Assembly (NCBI RefSeq): GCF_004123835.1
Contig: NZ_MZMU01000028.1
Location: 62,001 to 126,000 of the forward strand
DNA: 64,000 nucleotides
Source of the DNA: Rhizobium leguminosarum
GTDB taxonomy: Bacteria; Pseudomonadota; Alphaproteobacteria; Rhizobiales; Rhizobiaceae
Direction: 5' to 3'
Shown here: piece after piece, positions 1-8,104 of the stretch
Layout of the letters: the number at the start of each line of letters is the position of its first letter
Numbering within the stretch: position 1 is the first letter of the stretch
Notes under the pieces: model-generated
Database searches by the model: none
What the model was told of the DNA's origin: nothing
What the model saw: only the letters and a program-made list of their open reading frames with translations
Translations under genes and position numbers: made by a program

Positions 1-1
1 A

Positions 2-1111
2 ACCGAGGACGACAAGCGCGGCAGTGCGTTAATCCAAATCACCAAGCCGCTCTCGGCAGCGCGCAATTCTCTGCAGGCCGGCATGAAGACCTTCGTCGCG
101 ACGCTTCCCGACATGGCAAAGGAAGATATCCTGATCAAGCATTATGGGGTCACGGTGAACGGCTACGACATCCGCGTGGAAGAACGCTGCTGCGTCCATC
201 AGAAGAACGTGACCATTAACCAGATCGTCGTCGGCATCGCCGGCGACGAGAGGCAGACCTATCTGCAGCTCGTGCTGCTGAATGTGAACGGCGACAGAAG
301 CAGTAGCGCCGAGGCCGATTTCGCAACCCTCGTGCGCTCGGTGAAGCTTGATCCTTCCGACAAGGATTTCGATCTCGTGCCGGCGAGCGATGACGGCGGG
401 CTGGACGGCGTTTTCACCCATCTCGATACCGGTCTCCGGCCGAATGTCTTCGGTGGTATGGATTTCTATTCGGACAGCACGATCACCATGTTCGACCCGA
501 AGGGCCTGTTCAGCACGGAGCTGCCGAAAGGCGGCCGGAGCATTGCCGAACATTGCAGGGAGACCCCGACCGATTGCGGCCTCTACAAGCTTGCCGGCGG
601 AGGTTTCTTTTCCTCCGCCGGGTCGTCGATCGAAATGCGCAGAGTCACCTCTGCCTACGGCACGATCGAGATCGAGACGAAACCGTTCTCGAAAAAGGGT
701 GAGGATCTGGTGATTTCAGACGCAGATTATCGCGCCGTGCCGCCATTTGATGAGGGCACGACGCTCGACGGCGAATGGGTCTCCACCTTTGCCTCGAGCG
801 GCATGACTGCGACTTCATCGGGGTCGGTGGCGTCCAGCCATACGCTGACGCTTCATCGAAACGGTACTTTCGAACGCACAGGCTGGTCCGGCGCCTCGAT
901 GACGAATGAAATCGGCGGATCGCGATCGGGCGTGACCACATCAGGCAACCGGCCGGGCGCAAGCGGACGCTACAAGCTTTCCGGCTACCGTCTCGACCTG
1001 ACCGACGCCAGCGGCAAGACGGAAAGTATGAGCATATTCGAACCGGACAAAGGTTCCGACGGGCTTCTGGTGATCAACGGCAACAACTACCTGAAGGACG
1101 ATGGGAAATAG
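2..1111 (+). CDS. Hypothetical protein, 5' end outside window
   Basis: The reading frame is open from base 2 of the window to a TAG at 1111, so the gene begins upstream; the first internal ATG is at 83, but nothing near it looks like a ribosome binding site. About 369 residues are visible. I recognise no family. The protein has Ser/Gly-rich stretches (near 780-960), four cysteines in the middle region (including a CC pair), and a C-terminal part of alternating short beta-like segments ending in NNYLKDDGK, which could be an extracytoplasmic beta-rich domain. It is followed by a 271-base gap and then repABC on the same strand, with no sign of co-transcription. Function unknown. Confidence 0.7.
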   Translation, partial: TEDDKRGSALIQITKPLSAARNSLQAGMKTFVATLPDMAKEDILIKHYGVTVNGYDIRVEERCCVHQKNVTINQIVVGIAGDERQTYLQLVLLNVNGDRSSSAEADFATLVRSVKLDPSDKDFDLVPASDDGGLDGVFTHLDTGLRPNVFGGMDFYSDSTITMFDPKGLFSTELPKGGRSIAEHCRETPTDCGLYKLAGGGFFSSAGSSIEMRRVTSAYGTIEIETKPFSKKGEDLVISDADYRAVPPFDEGTTLDGEWVSTFASSGMTATSSGSVASSHTLTLHRNGTFERTGWSGASMTNEIGGSRSGVTTSGNRPGASGRYKLSGYRLDLTDASGKTESMSIFEPDKGSDGLLVINGNNYLKDDGK

Positions 1112-1323
1112 AGGCAGCGCCCAAGCTATTGATAAATCGGGATTATTCGGCGACGTGATCGACCACCCAGTCGGCTGGAAAGCCACCGTAGTTATCATTC
1201 ACTTCGAGTCATCGGCAATGCGCGAATCACTTGAAATCTGGCTCATGTCGCCAGCCGTCTCGATAGGCTGAAACGGACGGTTTGGTTAAGCATTTGTAAA
1301 TTGGTAACGAATCGAGGCATATA

Positions 1324-1368
1324 GTAACTGCGCAACTGAAGCGCTTTCGTTCAAAATTGCGCAGTTAC
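1324..1368. promoter_or_regulatory. Perfect 12-bp inverted repeat upstream of repA
   Basis: GTAACTGCGCAA at 1324-1335 is matched exactly by its reverse complement TTGCGCAGTTAC at 1357-1368, with 21 bases between. It ends 14 bases before the repA start codon and overlaps a plausible promoter (TTGTAA at 1294-1299, CATATA at 1318-1323, 18-base spacer). Autorepression of repABC by RepA/RepB at such sites is known for the family; using this site as operator is inference. I searched for a classic 16-bp repABC parS (GTT-N4-GC-N4-AAC) in 1100-5150 by eye and did not find one, so this repeat could also be the partition site. Confidence 0.6.
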
Positions 1369-1382
1369 CTGGGAAAAAGATC

Positions 1383-2576
1383 ATGCAGCCGAGTCTTGCT
1401 CTTCAAGACGATCAAGAGCACCTCCCATCGCTTCTGGCAACAGATGCGAAGGAGTTATCCTATCAACTTCAGCAGCATCAGGCAAAAATCTTTCCCCCGC
1501 TCTCGCAAAAGACCATCAGAACATTTTCGCCGGCGGAAGCTGCTGCCTTCATCGGCATCGGCGAAGGTTATCTCCGCCAGGTGGCCGCCGACGGCCATGG
1601 GCCGGATCCTCTCGCAAACGGACGGCGGCTTTACAGTGCAACCGATATGGATCGAATTCGCCGGGTCCTCGACGAGCGAAACGGAACGCCGAAATATGTG
1701 CCGGCCCGCAGGCCGGGCGAAAAACTCCAGATCATCTCGGTCATGAATTTCAAGGGTGGCTCGGGCAAGACGACCACCGCGGCCCATCTGGCGCAGTTCA
1801 TGGCGCTCAGGGGCTACCGCGTGCTCGCCGTCGACCTCGATCCGCAGGCCTCCTTGTCCGCCTTGTTCGGGCATCAGCCGGAGTTCGATGTCGGAGAGGG
1901 CGAAACGATCTACGGTGCGATCCGATATGAGGAGCCGCGCCCCATCGCCGACATCGTGCGCGCCACCTACACGCCCAATCTGCATCTCATTCCGGGCAAT
2001 CTCGAGCTGATGGAATTCGAGCACGAGACCCCAAAGGCGATGGCGTCGGGCACGGCGGAGACGATGTTCTTTGCCCGCATCGGCGAGGTCCTGACGGAGA
2101 TCGAAAGCCTTTACGATGTCGTGGTCATCGACTGCCCGCCGCAGCTGGGATTCCTGACGATGTCGGCGCTCTGCGCGGCAACCTCGGTATTGATCACGGT
2201 CCACCCGCAAATGCTGGATGTCATGTCGATGTCGCAGTTTCTGACGATGACGAGTGAGCTGATGTCGGTCGTGGAAAAGGCCGGCGGGCGTACCAGCTAT
2301 GACTGGATGCGCTATCTCGTGACGCGGTTCGAGCCGAACGACGGACCGCAAAGCCAGATGACCGGTTTCATGCGGGCGATCTTCGGCAATCGAATGCTCC
2401 GCAACGCCATGGTGAAGTCGACGGCGGTCGCCGACGCCGGCGTCACCAAACAGACACTCTACGAGGTCGAGCGGTCGCAGTTCACACGCGGAACCTACGA
2501 TCGGGCACTGGAATCCCTCAACCTCGTGAACGGCGAGATCGAGGCGCATATTCGCTCGACCTGGGGGAGGAAATAG
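1383..2576 (+). CDS. repA: Plasmid partitioning ATPase RepA (ParA family)
   Basis: RepA is the Walker-type ATPase of the repABC system; with RepB it segregates the replicon at division and represses the operon. The 397-residue length is typical. A MerR/HTH-like N-terminal region (about 45-95) precedes the deviant Walker A KGGSGKTT at 124-131, then the VDLDPQ switch and a VVIDCPP Walker B-like motif near 250. The start ATG at 1383 follows GGGAAAAAG and lies just behind the inverted repeat. repB follows after four bases, so the two are translated from one message. Confidence 0.96.
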   Translation: MQPSLALQDDQEHLPSLLATDAKELSYQLQQHQAKIFPPLSQKTIRTFSPAEAAAFIGIGEGYLRQVAADGHGPDPLANGRRLYSATDMDRIRRVLDERNGTPKYVPARRPGEKLQIISVMNFKGGSGKTTTAAHLAQFMALRGYRVLAVDLDPQASLSALFGHQPEFDVGEGETIYGAIRYEEPRPIADIVRATYTPNLHLIPGNLELMEFEHETPKAMASGTAETMFFARIGEVLTEIESLYDVVVIDCPPQLGFLTMSALCAATSVLITVHPQMLDVMSMSQFLTMTSELMSVVEKAGGRTSYDWMRYLVTRFEPNDGPQSQMTGFMRAIFGNRMLRNAMVKSTAVADAGVTKQTLYEVERSQFTRGTYDRALESLNLVNGEIEAHIRSTWGRK

Positions 2577-2580
2577 ATAG

Positions 2581-3582
2581 ATGGCGCGCAAAAACCTCAT
2601 CGAAATTTCCGCTCCGAACCCGGCAAGGGCGGACGCGGTCGCGCCGCGCGACAATCGTCCGATCGCTGGATTCGTGCCGCAGGAGCGCAGTGCCGCGCCT
2701 GTCGGCGGCATTACCAAGACGCTCGGCAACATTACCGAGAAAATGGAGCGTGCGAGTGAACTGGAACGGCAGCTTGCCACCGGCCAGACTATCGTCGAAC
2801 TCGATCCCGGCCTGATCGACGCTTCCTTCGTCAGCGATCGATTGGCGATCGATGCGGCCGAACTCGCGCAACTTGTCGAGCAGATCCGCGAGCATGGGCA
2901 GCAGGTTCCGATCCTTGTCCGCCCGCATCCCGAAACCAGGGGACGCTATCAGGTCGCCTACGGCCATCGGCGCCTGGCTGCCACCCGAGAAATCGGCATC
3001 CGGGTGCGCGCGGTCGTCCGCGATCTCACCGACGGTCAACTGGTCGTCAGCCAGGGACAGGAAAACAGCGCTCGAACCAATCTCTCCTACATCGAGCGCG
3101 CGCTCTTCGCATCGCGGCTCGAGGAACGCAGCTTTGGCCGCGATGTCATCATGGCGGCTCTCGGCGTGGACAAGGCGGCGCTGTCGAGAATGCTGATCGT
3201 CATACGACAGGTCCCCCTGGGGCTCGTCAACGCCATAGGTGCGGCACCTGATATCGGCCGCCGGCGATGGTTGGAACTGGGCGAGCGGCTTGAGAACGCC
3301 GACGTCGAAAAGATCATCGCGGAGTTGTCCGCGGACGACGCGCGCAAAATTTCGAGCGACGAGCGGTTTCAGCGGGCACTCGTTCTGGCAACGAAGAAGA
3401 CGGCAGCGCCGAAGCCGGCGGTGGCCAAAACCCAGGTTAGTGGCGTGCCTGTCATGATCAAGAAGACAGCATCCGGTGCGACCTTTATCTTCGACGGCAA
3501 GACCGCGCCCGGTTTCGATCAATTCGTCCAGGAAAGGCTGAAAGGCCTGTTCCAGGAGTTCAACAAGGACAGAGGAGCGTAG
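2581..3582 (+). CDS. repB: Plasmid partitioning protein RepB (ParB family)
   Basis: RepB is the centromere-binding partner of RepA. The 333-residue protein has the N-terminal segment that contacts RepA in the family, a ParB nuclease-like core with GHRR at 128-131 and ENSARTNLSYIERA at 161-174, then a helix-turn-helix around 180-205 for parS binding and a C-terminal dimerisation region. The ATG at 2581 is preceded by GGGGGAGGAAATAG at the end of repA, a strong ribosome binding site. Downstream lies the antisense RNA gene, then repC. Confidence 0.95.
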   Translation: MARKNLIEISAPNPARADAVAPRDNRPIAGFVPQERSAAPVGGITKTLGNITEKMERASELERQLATGQTIVELDPGLIDASFVSDRLAIDAAELAQLVEQIREHGQQVPILVRPHPETRGRYQVAYGHRRLAATREIGIRVRAVVRDLTDGQLVVSQGQENSARTNLSYIERALFASRLEERSFGRDVIMAALGVDKAALSRMLIVIRQVPLGLVNAIGAAPDIGRRRWLELGERLENADVEKIIAELSADDARKISSDERFQRALVLATKKTAAPKPAVAKTQVSGVPVMIKKTASGATFIFDGKTAPGFDQFVQERLKGLFQEFNKDRGA

Positions 3583-3589
3583 CGCGCAA

Positions 3590-3642
3590 AAGAAAAAGGC
3601 CCCCAACGACGACGCCGTGGAAGCCCTTCTCAGATCTTAAGC
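3590..3642 (-). ncRNA. repABC counter-transcribed antisense RNA (ctRNA, inc-alpha)
   Basis: In repABC replicons a small RNA read opposite to repC from the repB-repC gap sets copy number and incompatibility. On the minus strand I see TTGACT (3677-3672), a 17-base spacer and GATTCT (3654-3649), so transcription should begin near 3642. It should end at the GC-rich stem (with G-U pairs) spanning 3598-3625 followed by a T run (3597-3593). The predicted length of about 50 nt fits the family. The ends are inferred, not measured. Confidence 0.75.
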
Positions 3643-3736
3643 ACATCGAGAATCGCATTTCCCCGAATCACAGTCAAGCGTCTTAGGCGCCAAATTGGTG
3701 GATGGTTTTCTTTTGCCTGAACGAAGGTGAAGGCAA

Positions 3737-5041
3737 ATGGAGAGTGGATATGTGACGACGCCCTTTGGGCGGCGGCCGATGTCGCTTGGCATGCTGGCAA
3801 GCCAGCAACTGGCCGAGACCATCGAGCCGGGAATGAAACGCAGCAAATGGAAGCTGTTCAGGGCGATCTGCGAAGCGCGGCCGGCGCTTGGCGTCACCGA
3901 TCGGGCGTTGACGGTGCTCGACGCGCTTTTGACCTTTTACCCCGACGACGAAATCTCCGAGGAAAAGGGACTGATCGTCTTCCCGTCGAATGCGCAGCTT
4001 TCGTTGCGCGCTCGAGGCATGACGCCAGCCACCCTCAGGCGGCATCTTGCCGTGCTGGTCGAGGCCGGCCTGATCCTGCGCAAGGACAGCCCGAATGGCA
4101 AACGCTATGCGCGCCGCGACAGGGCAGGGGCCATCGGCGAGGCGTTCGGCTTCAGCGTCGCACCGCTTCTGGCCCGTGCTGTCGAAATCGAAAGCTTGGC
4201 TGCCCAGGCGGTTGCCAACCGGGAACTATTACGGGTGACCAGGGAACGCCTGACGCTGTGCCGGCGCGATATCTCCAAGCTGATAGCGGCAGCGCTCGAA
4301 GAAGGGGTTTCCGGTGATTGGGAAGACATTTCGGTGATGTTTCGAGCGCTTCTTGCCCGAATTCCACGCGTGGCGACCGCCGAAGACCTGGCACCGCTGC
4401 TCGACGAGATGGGGCTGCTGCGCGCCGATGTCGTCAACATGCTGGAAAGACGGATAAAAACAAAAAAAATAGACGCCAATGAGTCTCAAATTGAGCATCA
4501 CAAACAGAATTCAAACCCCGACTCCACTTATGAACTTGAACCAAGCTTCGAGACGAAGCAGGGCGAAAAGGCAGCGGCCGATAAAGACCCGAACGCCGGG
4601 CCGTCGGACGAACGAAGATTGAAACAGCAAAAGCCGGCCGGCGGGATGAGCAACAGGGCGGGGGTCGCGGCCGATCCGGGCGCCGGACCAGGCCTGAAAT
4701 CCTTCCCGCTCGGCCTCGTCCTCCAGGCCTGCCCCAGTATTCTCGATTACGGGCCTGGCGGAAGCATCGGCAATTGGCGAGATCTGATGTCGGCCGCCGT
4801 CGTCGTGCGTTCGATGCTCGGCGTCAGTCCCTCAGCCTATGAGGAAGCCTGCTCGGGCATGGGGCCGGAAAACGCCGCAACCGTGATCGCCTGCATTCTG
4901 GAAAGGGGAGGGCACATCAATTCGCCCGGCGGTTATCTCAGAGATCTGACCCGGAGGACCGAAAGGGGCGAATTTGCGATCGGCCCGATGCTGATGGCGC
5001 TCGTGCGGGCGAACGGGCCGACGGTGAGGCATGCCAGTTGA
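3737..5041 (+). CDS. repC: Replication initiator RepC
   Basis: RepC is the essential initiator that binds the origin inside its own gene. The 434-residue length is usual. The conserved N-terminal half (TTPFGRRPMSLGMLA start, winged-helix DNA-binding region to about residue 130, with LSLRARGM and TLRRHL) is followed by a low-complexity hydrophilic linker (about 235-310, rich in K, E, Q and N) and a conserved C-terminal domain ending in the FAIGPMLMALVR segment. ATG 3737 has GGTGAAGG upstream. Translation is expected to be controlled by the ctRNA. Confidence 0.96.
   Translation: MESGYVTTPFGRRPMSLGMLASQQLAETIEPGMKRSKWKLFRAICEARPALGVTDRALTVLDALLTFYPDDEISEEKGLIVFPSNAQLSLRARGMTPATLRRHLAVLVEAGLILRKDSPNGKRYARRDRAGAIGEAFGFSVAPLLARAVEIESLAAQAVANRELLRVTRERLTLCRRDISKLIAAALEEGVSGDWEDISVMFRALLARIPRVATAEDLAPLLDEMGLLRADVVNMLERRIKTKKIDANESQIEHHKQNSNPDSTYELEPSFETKQGEKAAADKDPNAGPSDERRLKQQKPAGGMSNRAGVAADPGAGPGLKSFPLGLVLQACPSILDYGPGGSIGNWRDLMSAAVVVRSMLGVSPSAYEEACSGMGPENAATVIACILERGGHINSPGGYLRDLTRRTERGEFAIGPMLMALVRANGPTVRHAS
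4449..4560. other. AT-rich stretch inside repC, probable oriV
   Basis: Within the GC-rich repC gene the linker-coding segment is markedly A-rich, with runs such as AAAAACAAAAAAAATAG at 4457-4473 and several ACTT/TTGA words. In repABC replicons the replication origin has been mapped to an AT-rich part of repC; placing it here is inference from composition alone. Confidence 0.5.
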
Positions 5042-5100
5042 TCGTGAGAAAGCGACTGCCTGGACATTCGTGTAGGCAGCGCGCAATCACCTCTTTACAG

Positions 5101-5112
5101 CTAACATGTTAG
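5101..5112. promoter_or_regulatory. Palindrome CTAACATGTTAG, candidate GntR operator
   Basis: A perfect 12-bp palindrome lies 38 bases before the start of the DapA-like gene, the first gene of the operon that also encodes a GntR/FCD regulator. Palindromes of this size with a central CATG are common for FCD-type GntR proteins. No second copy was noticed elsewhere in the window. Binding by the regulator at 6061-6720 is inference. Confidence 0.5.
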
Positions 5113-5150
5113 TTTGCTACATCTGATCCGTTGATTGGGAGGAAGCATAT

Positions 5151-6035
5151 TTGACACAAAAATTCGGGCTCTCTGTTGCTCTTGCCACGCCGTTCGACAG
5201 CAATGGCGATATCGCGATCGAGGCGATGATCGAGCAGGCACGGCGGAGCCTCGCTGCCGGATGCTCGAGTGTGACCCTGTTCGGGACGACGGGTGAAGGT
5301 TCTTCCATCGGCACGCAGGAACGTGAGCGTGTTCTCGCTTCCATGCTCGATAGCGGAATAGCAGCAAAGCAGATCATCGTCGGCGTGCTGGTCGACGCGG
5401 CCGAGGATGCGGCGATGCAGGCCGGCCATGCGCTTTCCAAGGGAGCCCGCAATATCCTTCTTGCTCCTCCTTCCTATTTCAAGAACGTCAGTGACGATGG
5501 CGTCTTCCAGTGGTTTTCGGCCGTCTTCGCCATCCTCGGCGACAAGGCGCGAGACATTATCGTCTACAACATTCCCTCGCTCACCATGGTTCCGCTGACC
5601 GTATCGTTGATCGGCCGGCTGCGGACCGCCTTTCCCAATGTGGTTACGGGCGTCAAGGATTCCTCCGGCGACTGGCCTTTCACGGAAACACTATTGAAGG
5701 CGCATGGCGATCTCGTCATCCTGGTGGGGGACGAACGTCATCTGGCGAAGGGCGTGCGGCTTGGCGGCCAGGGTGCGATCTCCGGCATGGCGAATTTTGT
5801 GCCACGCGAGGTCAAGCTGATGGCGGAGGAAGGCATGGACGATTCCCGCATCGAGGATTTTGTGGAGGAACTGCTGAAATTTCCGGTGACTGCCGCCGTG
5901 AAAACCATGGTCACTCACGTGACGTCGGATGAAATCTGGCTTGCGGTTCGTCCGCCACTCGTCTCAATATCCGCGGAAGGGCAGGCGCAACTCTTTCTTG
6001 CCTTCGACACTCTTTTCCGCTCGAAAGCGGCATAG
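5151..6035 (+). CDS. DapA-like class I aldolase/lyase (DHDPS/NAL family)
   Basis: Members of this TIM-barrel family form a Schiff base with pyruvate or a 2-keto acid and include dihydrodipicolinate synthase, N-acetylneuraminate lyase and 2-keto-3-deoxy sugar acid aldolases. The 294-residue protein has GTTGEGSS at 45-52, the catalytic Tyr in IIVYNIP (Y139) and the Schiff-base Lys in GVKDSSGD (K169). The start is a TTG at 5151 preceded by TTGGGAGGAAG. Its place before a GntR gene and a sugar ABC transporter argues for a catabolic aldolase acting on a sugar-derived keto acid, not lysine synthesis. The substrate cannot be named. Confidence 0.88.
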   Translation: MTQKFGLSVALATPFDSNGDIAIEAMIEQARRSLAAGCSSVTLFGTTGEGSSIGTQERERVLASMLDSGIAAKQIIVGVLVDAAEDAAMQAGHALSKGARNILLAPPSYFKNVSDDGVFQWFSAVFAILGDKARDIIVYNIPSLTMVPLTVSLIGRLRTAFPNVVTGVKDSSGDWPFTETLLKAHGDLVILVGDERHLAKGVRLGGQGAISGMANFVPREVKLMAEEGMDDSRIEDFVEELLKFPVTAAVKTMVTHVTSDEIWLAVRPPLVSISAEGQAQLFLAFDTLFRSKAA

Positions 6036-6060
6036 GGCGGACATGTTTCTGGGAGAGGCG

Positions 6061-6720
6061 ATGGACGGACCGGACGAGCAGCCGACACTGCGGGAAAAGG
6101 CGTATGAGAGCTTCACACGCCACCTTCTTGCGCGTGACGTGCGCCCCGGCCAATTCGTTTCGCAGCGCCGCCTCGTCGAGTTGACGGGGCTGACGCTTGG
6201 CGCCATCCGCGAACTCATCCCGAGGCTCGAAGCCGAAGGGCTGATCAAGACGGTACCCCAGCGGGGGTTGCAGATCGCGCATATCGACCTCAACCTCATT
6301 CGCGAGGCATTCCAACTGCGTGTGTTCCTGGAGAAGGAAGCAGTCGCGCTTTTCACCCGCTCTGCGTCCGACGAGACGATCGCCAGGCTTTTGAAACAGC
6401 ATCGGGATATCGCCGACGCCATTCGAAATGGGGATGGATCGCACGAATTGGAAGTGCATGCGCAGGCTGTCGATTGGGGCATGCATGACGCCTTTATCGA
6501 TGCTTTGGGAAATACCATCATCTCGAACGCCTACAGAGTGAACTCGATCAAGATGCGCCTGATCAGTCAGGACCGTTTTCGCATCGATGGTCACGTCGGA
6601 CCTGTCATGGTTGAGCACCTAAAGGTGCTCGAGGCGATCGACCGACGATCGGCGGAGGACGCCGTCAACAGCCTTGTCGCACACATCAATCATGCAAGAG
6701 ATCGTGCGCTCAGGATATAA
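6061..6720 (+). CDS. GntR family regulator, FCD subfamily
   Basis: An N-terminal winged helix (about residues 9-75, with LVELTGLTLGAIRELIPRLEAEGLI) is followed by an all-helical FCD effector domain, where His residues near 145, 150 and 190 may bind metal or a carboxylate. I start at ATG 6061 because GGGAGAGG sits five bases before it; an in-frame ATG at 6043 is possible. 219 residues. It follows the DapA-like gene by 25 bases and precedes the transporter genes, so it probably regulates this operon, perhaps through the palindrome at 5101-5112. Confidence 0.9.
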   Translation: MDGPDEQPTLREKAYESFTRHLLARDVRPGQFVSQRRLVELTGLTLGAIRELIPRLEAEGLIKTVPQRGLQIAHIDLNLIREAFQLRVFLEKEAVALFTRSASDETIARLLKQHRDIADAIRNGDGSHELEVHAQAVDWGMHDAFIDALGNTIISNAYRVNSIKMRLISQDRFRIDGHVGPVMVEHLKVLEAIDRRSAEDAVNSLVAHINHARDRALRI

Positions 6721-6775
6721 TCGGAAATAAGCAGCCGGGGGTGAGGAGATCGCCGGCAAAAGGAGGAGGAATCAC

Positions 6776-8104
6776 ATGTCATCGTTTTTGAACCCGACGA
6801 GACGCGGCTTTCTGGCGGGTACGGCCGCTTTTGGCGCCAGCAGCATGCTCGGCGTGCGGTTGGCATCGGCTGCCGTCGATTGGAAGCGCTTTGCCGGCAC
6901 GACCCTCGAAGTCAACCTGGTCAAGAGCCCGCGCAGCGAAATACTGCTGAAGTACCTGTCCGAATTCGAGGAACTCACCGGCATCAAGGTCAATGCCGAA
7001 GCGACGCCCGAACAACAGCAGCGTCAGAAGACGACCATCGAGCTGAGCTCCGGCAAGCCCAGCTTCGATGTCGTGCACATGAGCTACCACGTCCAGAAGC
7101 GGCAGTTCGAAAAGGGCGGCTGGCTTGCCGATATCGGCGGTTTTCTCAAGGACCCCTCACTGACCGACCCGTCTCTGGTTGAAAGCGACTTCGCCGAAGC
7201 CGGCCTGACTTTTGCCAAAGATCCGGGCGGCGTTCTGCGTTCGCTTCCATTCTCGGTCGACTACTGGATCATCTATTGGAACAAGGCGCTGTTCGAGAAG
7301 AAGGGGCTGGCCTACCCGACGACGTTCGAAGAACTCGCCAGCGCTGCGGAGGCGCTCACCGATCCTTCCACCAACACCTACGGCTTCGTCGCCCGCGGCC
7401 TGAAGAACGCCAATACGCCGGTGTGGACGTCGCTGCTGCTTGGCTATGGTTCGAGCCCGCTCGGCCCTGATGGCAAGCTGCGCACGACATCGCAAGAAGC
7501 GATCGATGCGGCCAAGCTTTACCAAAGACTGATGACCAAGACAGCCCCTCCCGGCGTCTCCGGCTTCAACTGGGCCGAGGCACAATCTGCCTTCCTGCAG
7601 GGCAAGATCGGCATGTGGCTGGATGGCGTCGGTTTTGCGCCGCCGATCGAGAATCCGGAAAAGTCGCGCGTCGTCGGCCAGGTCGGTTACGGCATCATGC
7701 CGAAAGGTCCGAAGGCACAGGCCGCAGGCACCTTCGGCGACGGGCTTGGCGTCGTCGCGGCAAGCCAGAAGAAAGAAGCCGGGTACCTCTTCTGCCAATG
7801 GGCGATTTCGCATGAAATGGGTGCACGTCTGCTGCAGGCCGGCGCCGGCGTTCCTTTCCGCCAGTCCGTTCTCGAGGATGCGAAGGTCCGCGAAGGCGTC
7901 AAGATGCCGGGCGCATGGCTTGATGCCGTCGTCGGTTCCGGCAAAATCTCGCAGCTCGCGCTTCCGGTCATTATACCGGTCACCGAGTTCCGCGACGTCT
8001 ATGGTGTCGGTCTCACCAACATGATCGGCGGCGCCGATCCCGAAACCGAACTGAAGGCAGCGACGGCACAGTTTGAACCCGTCCTGGCGAAAAGCGAGGG
8101 ATAA
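6776..8104 (+). CDS. Sugar ABC transporter substrate-binding protein (family 1)
   Basis: Periplasmic binding protein of the CUT1 carbohydrate uptake class. The N-terminus has a twin-arginine signal (TRRGFLAG at 8-15, hydrophobic core to about 30, cleavage near ASA-AV). The 442-residue mature fold has typical family 1 words such as PTTFEELASAAEALTDP and FLQGKIGMWLDG. The ATG at 6776 follows AAAGGAGGAGG, a very strong binding site consistent with the high output of binding proteins. The stop overlaps the start of the first permease gene. The sugar is unknown. Confidence 0.93.
   Translation: MSSFLNPTRRGFLAGTAAFGASSMLGVRLASAAVDWKRFAGTTLEVNLVKSPRSEILLKYLSEFEELTGIKVNAEATPEQQQRQKTTIELSSGKPSFDVVHMSYHVQKRQFEKGGWLADIGGFLKDPSLTDPSLVESDFAEAGLTFAKDPGGVLRSLPFSVDYWIIYWNKALFEKKGLAYPTTFEELASAAEALTDPSTNTYGFVARGLKNANTPVWTSLLLGYGSSPLGPDGKLRTTSQEAIDAAKLYQRLMTKTAPPGVSGFNWAEAQSAFLQGKIGMWLDGVGFAPPIENPEKSRVVGQVGYGIMPKGPKAQAAGTFGDGLGVVAASQKKEAGYLFCQWAISHEMGARLLQAGAGVPFRQSVLEDAKVREGVKMPGAWLDAVVGSGKISQLALPVIIPVTEFRDVYGVGLTNMIGGADPETELKAATAQFEPVLAKSEG

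Noticed and set aside
1140..1205. Tiny minus-strand frame ending in ADWVVDHVAE before a stop, near the repA control region
   Set aside because: About 19 codons, no binding site and no similarity I can support; possibly a remnant gene end, but evidence is too thin.
2327..2339. GTTCGAGCCGAAC inside repA as possible parS
   Set aside because: It is 13 bases, lacks the central GC with four-base flanks of the repABC consensus, and lies in coding sequence where such symmetry arises by chance.
1455..2780. Minus-strand frame of 441 codons opposite repA
   Set aside because: It lies fully over repA and the start of repB and has the low-complexity Arg/His composition of a mirror frame.
4215..4230. GTT-N4-AC-N4-AAC word in repC as possible parS
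   Set aside because: The central dinucleotide is AC instead of GC and the arms are not symmetric.
5151..6035. Annotation as lysine-pathway dapA
   Set aside because: Family motifs cannot separate DapA from other keto-acid aldolases, and the operon context is sugar uptake.
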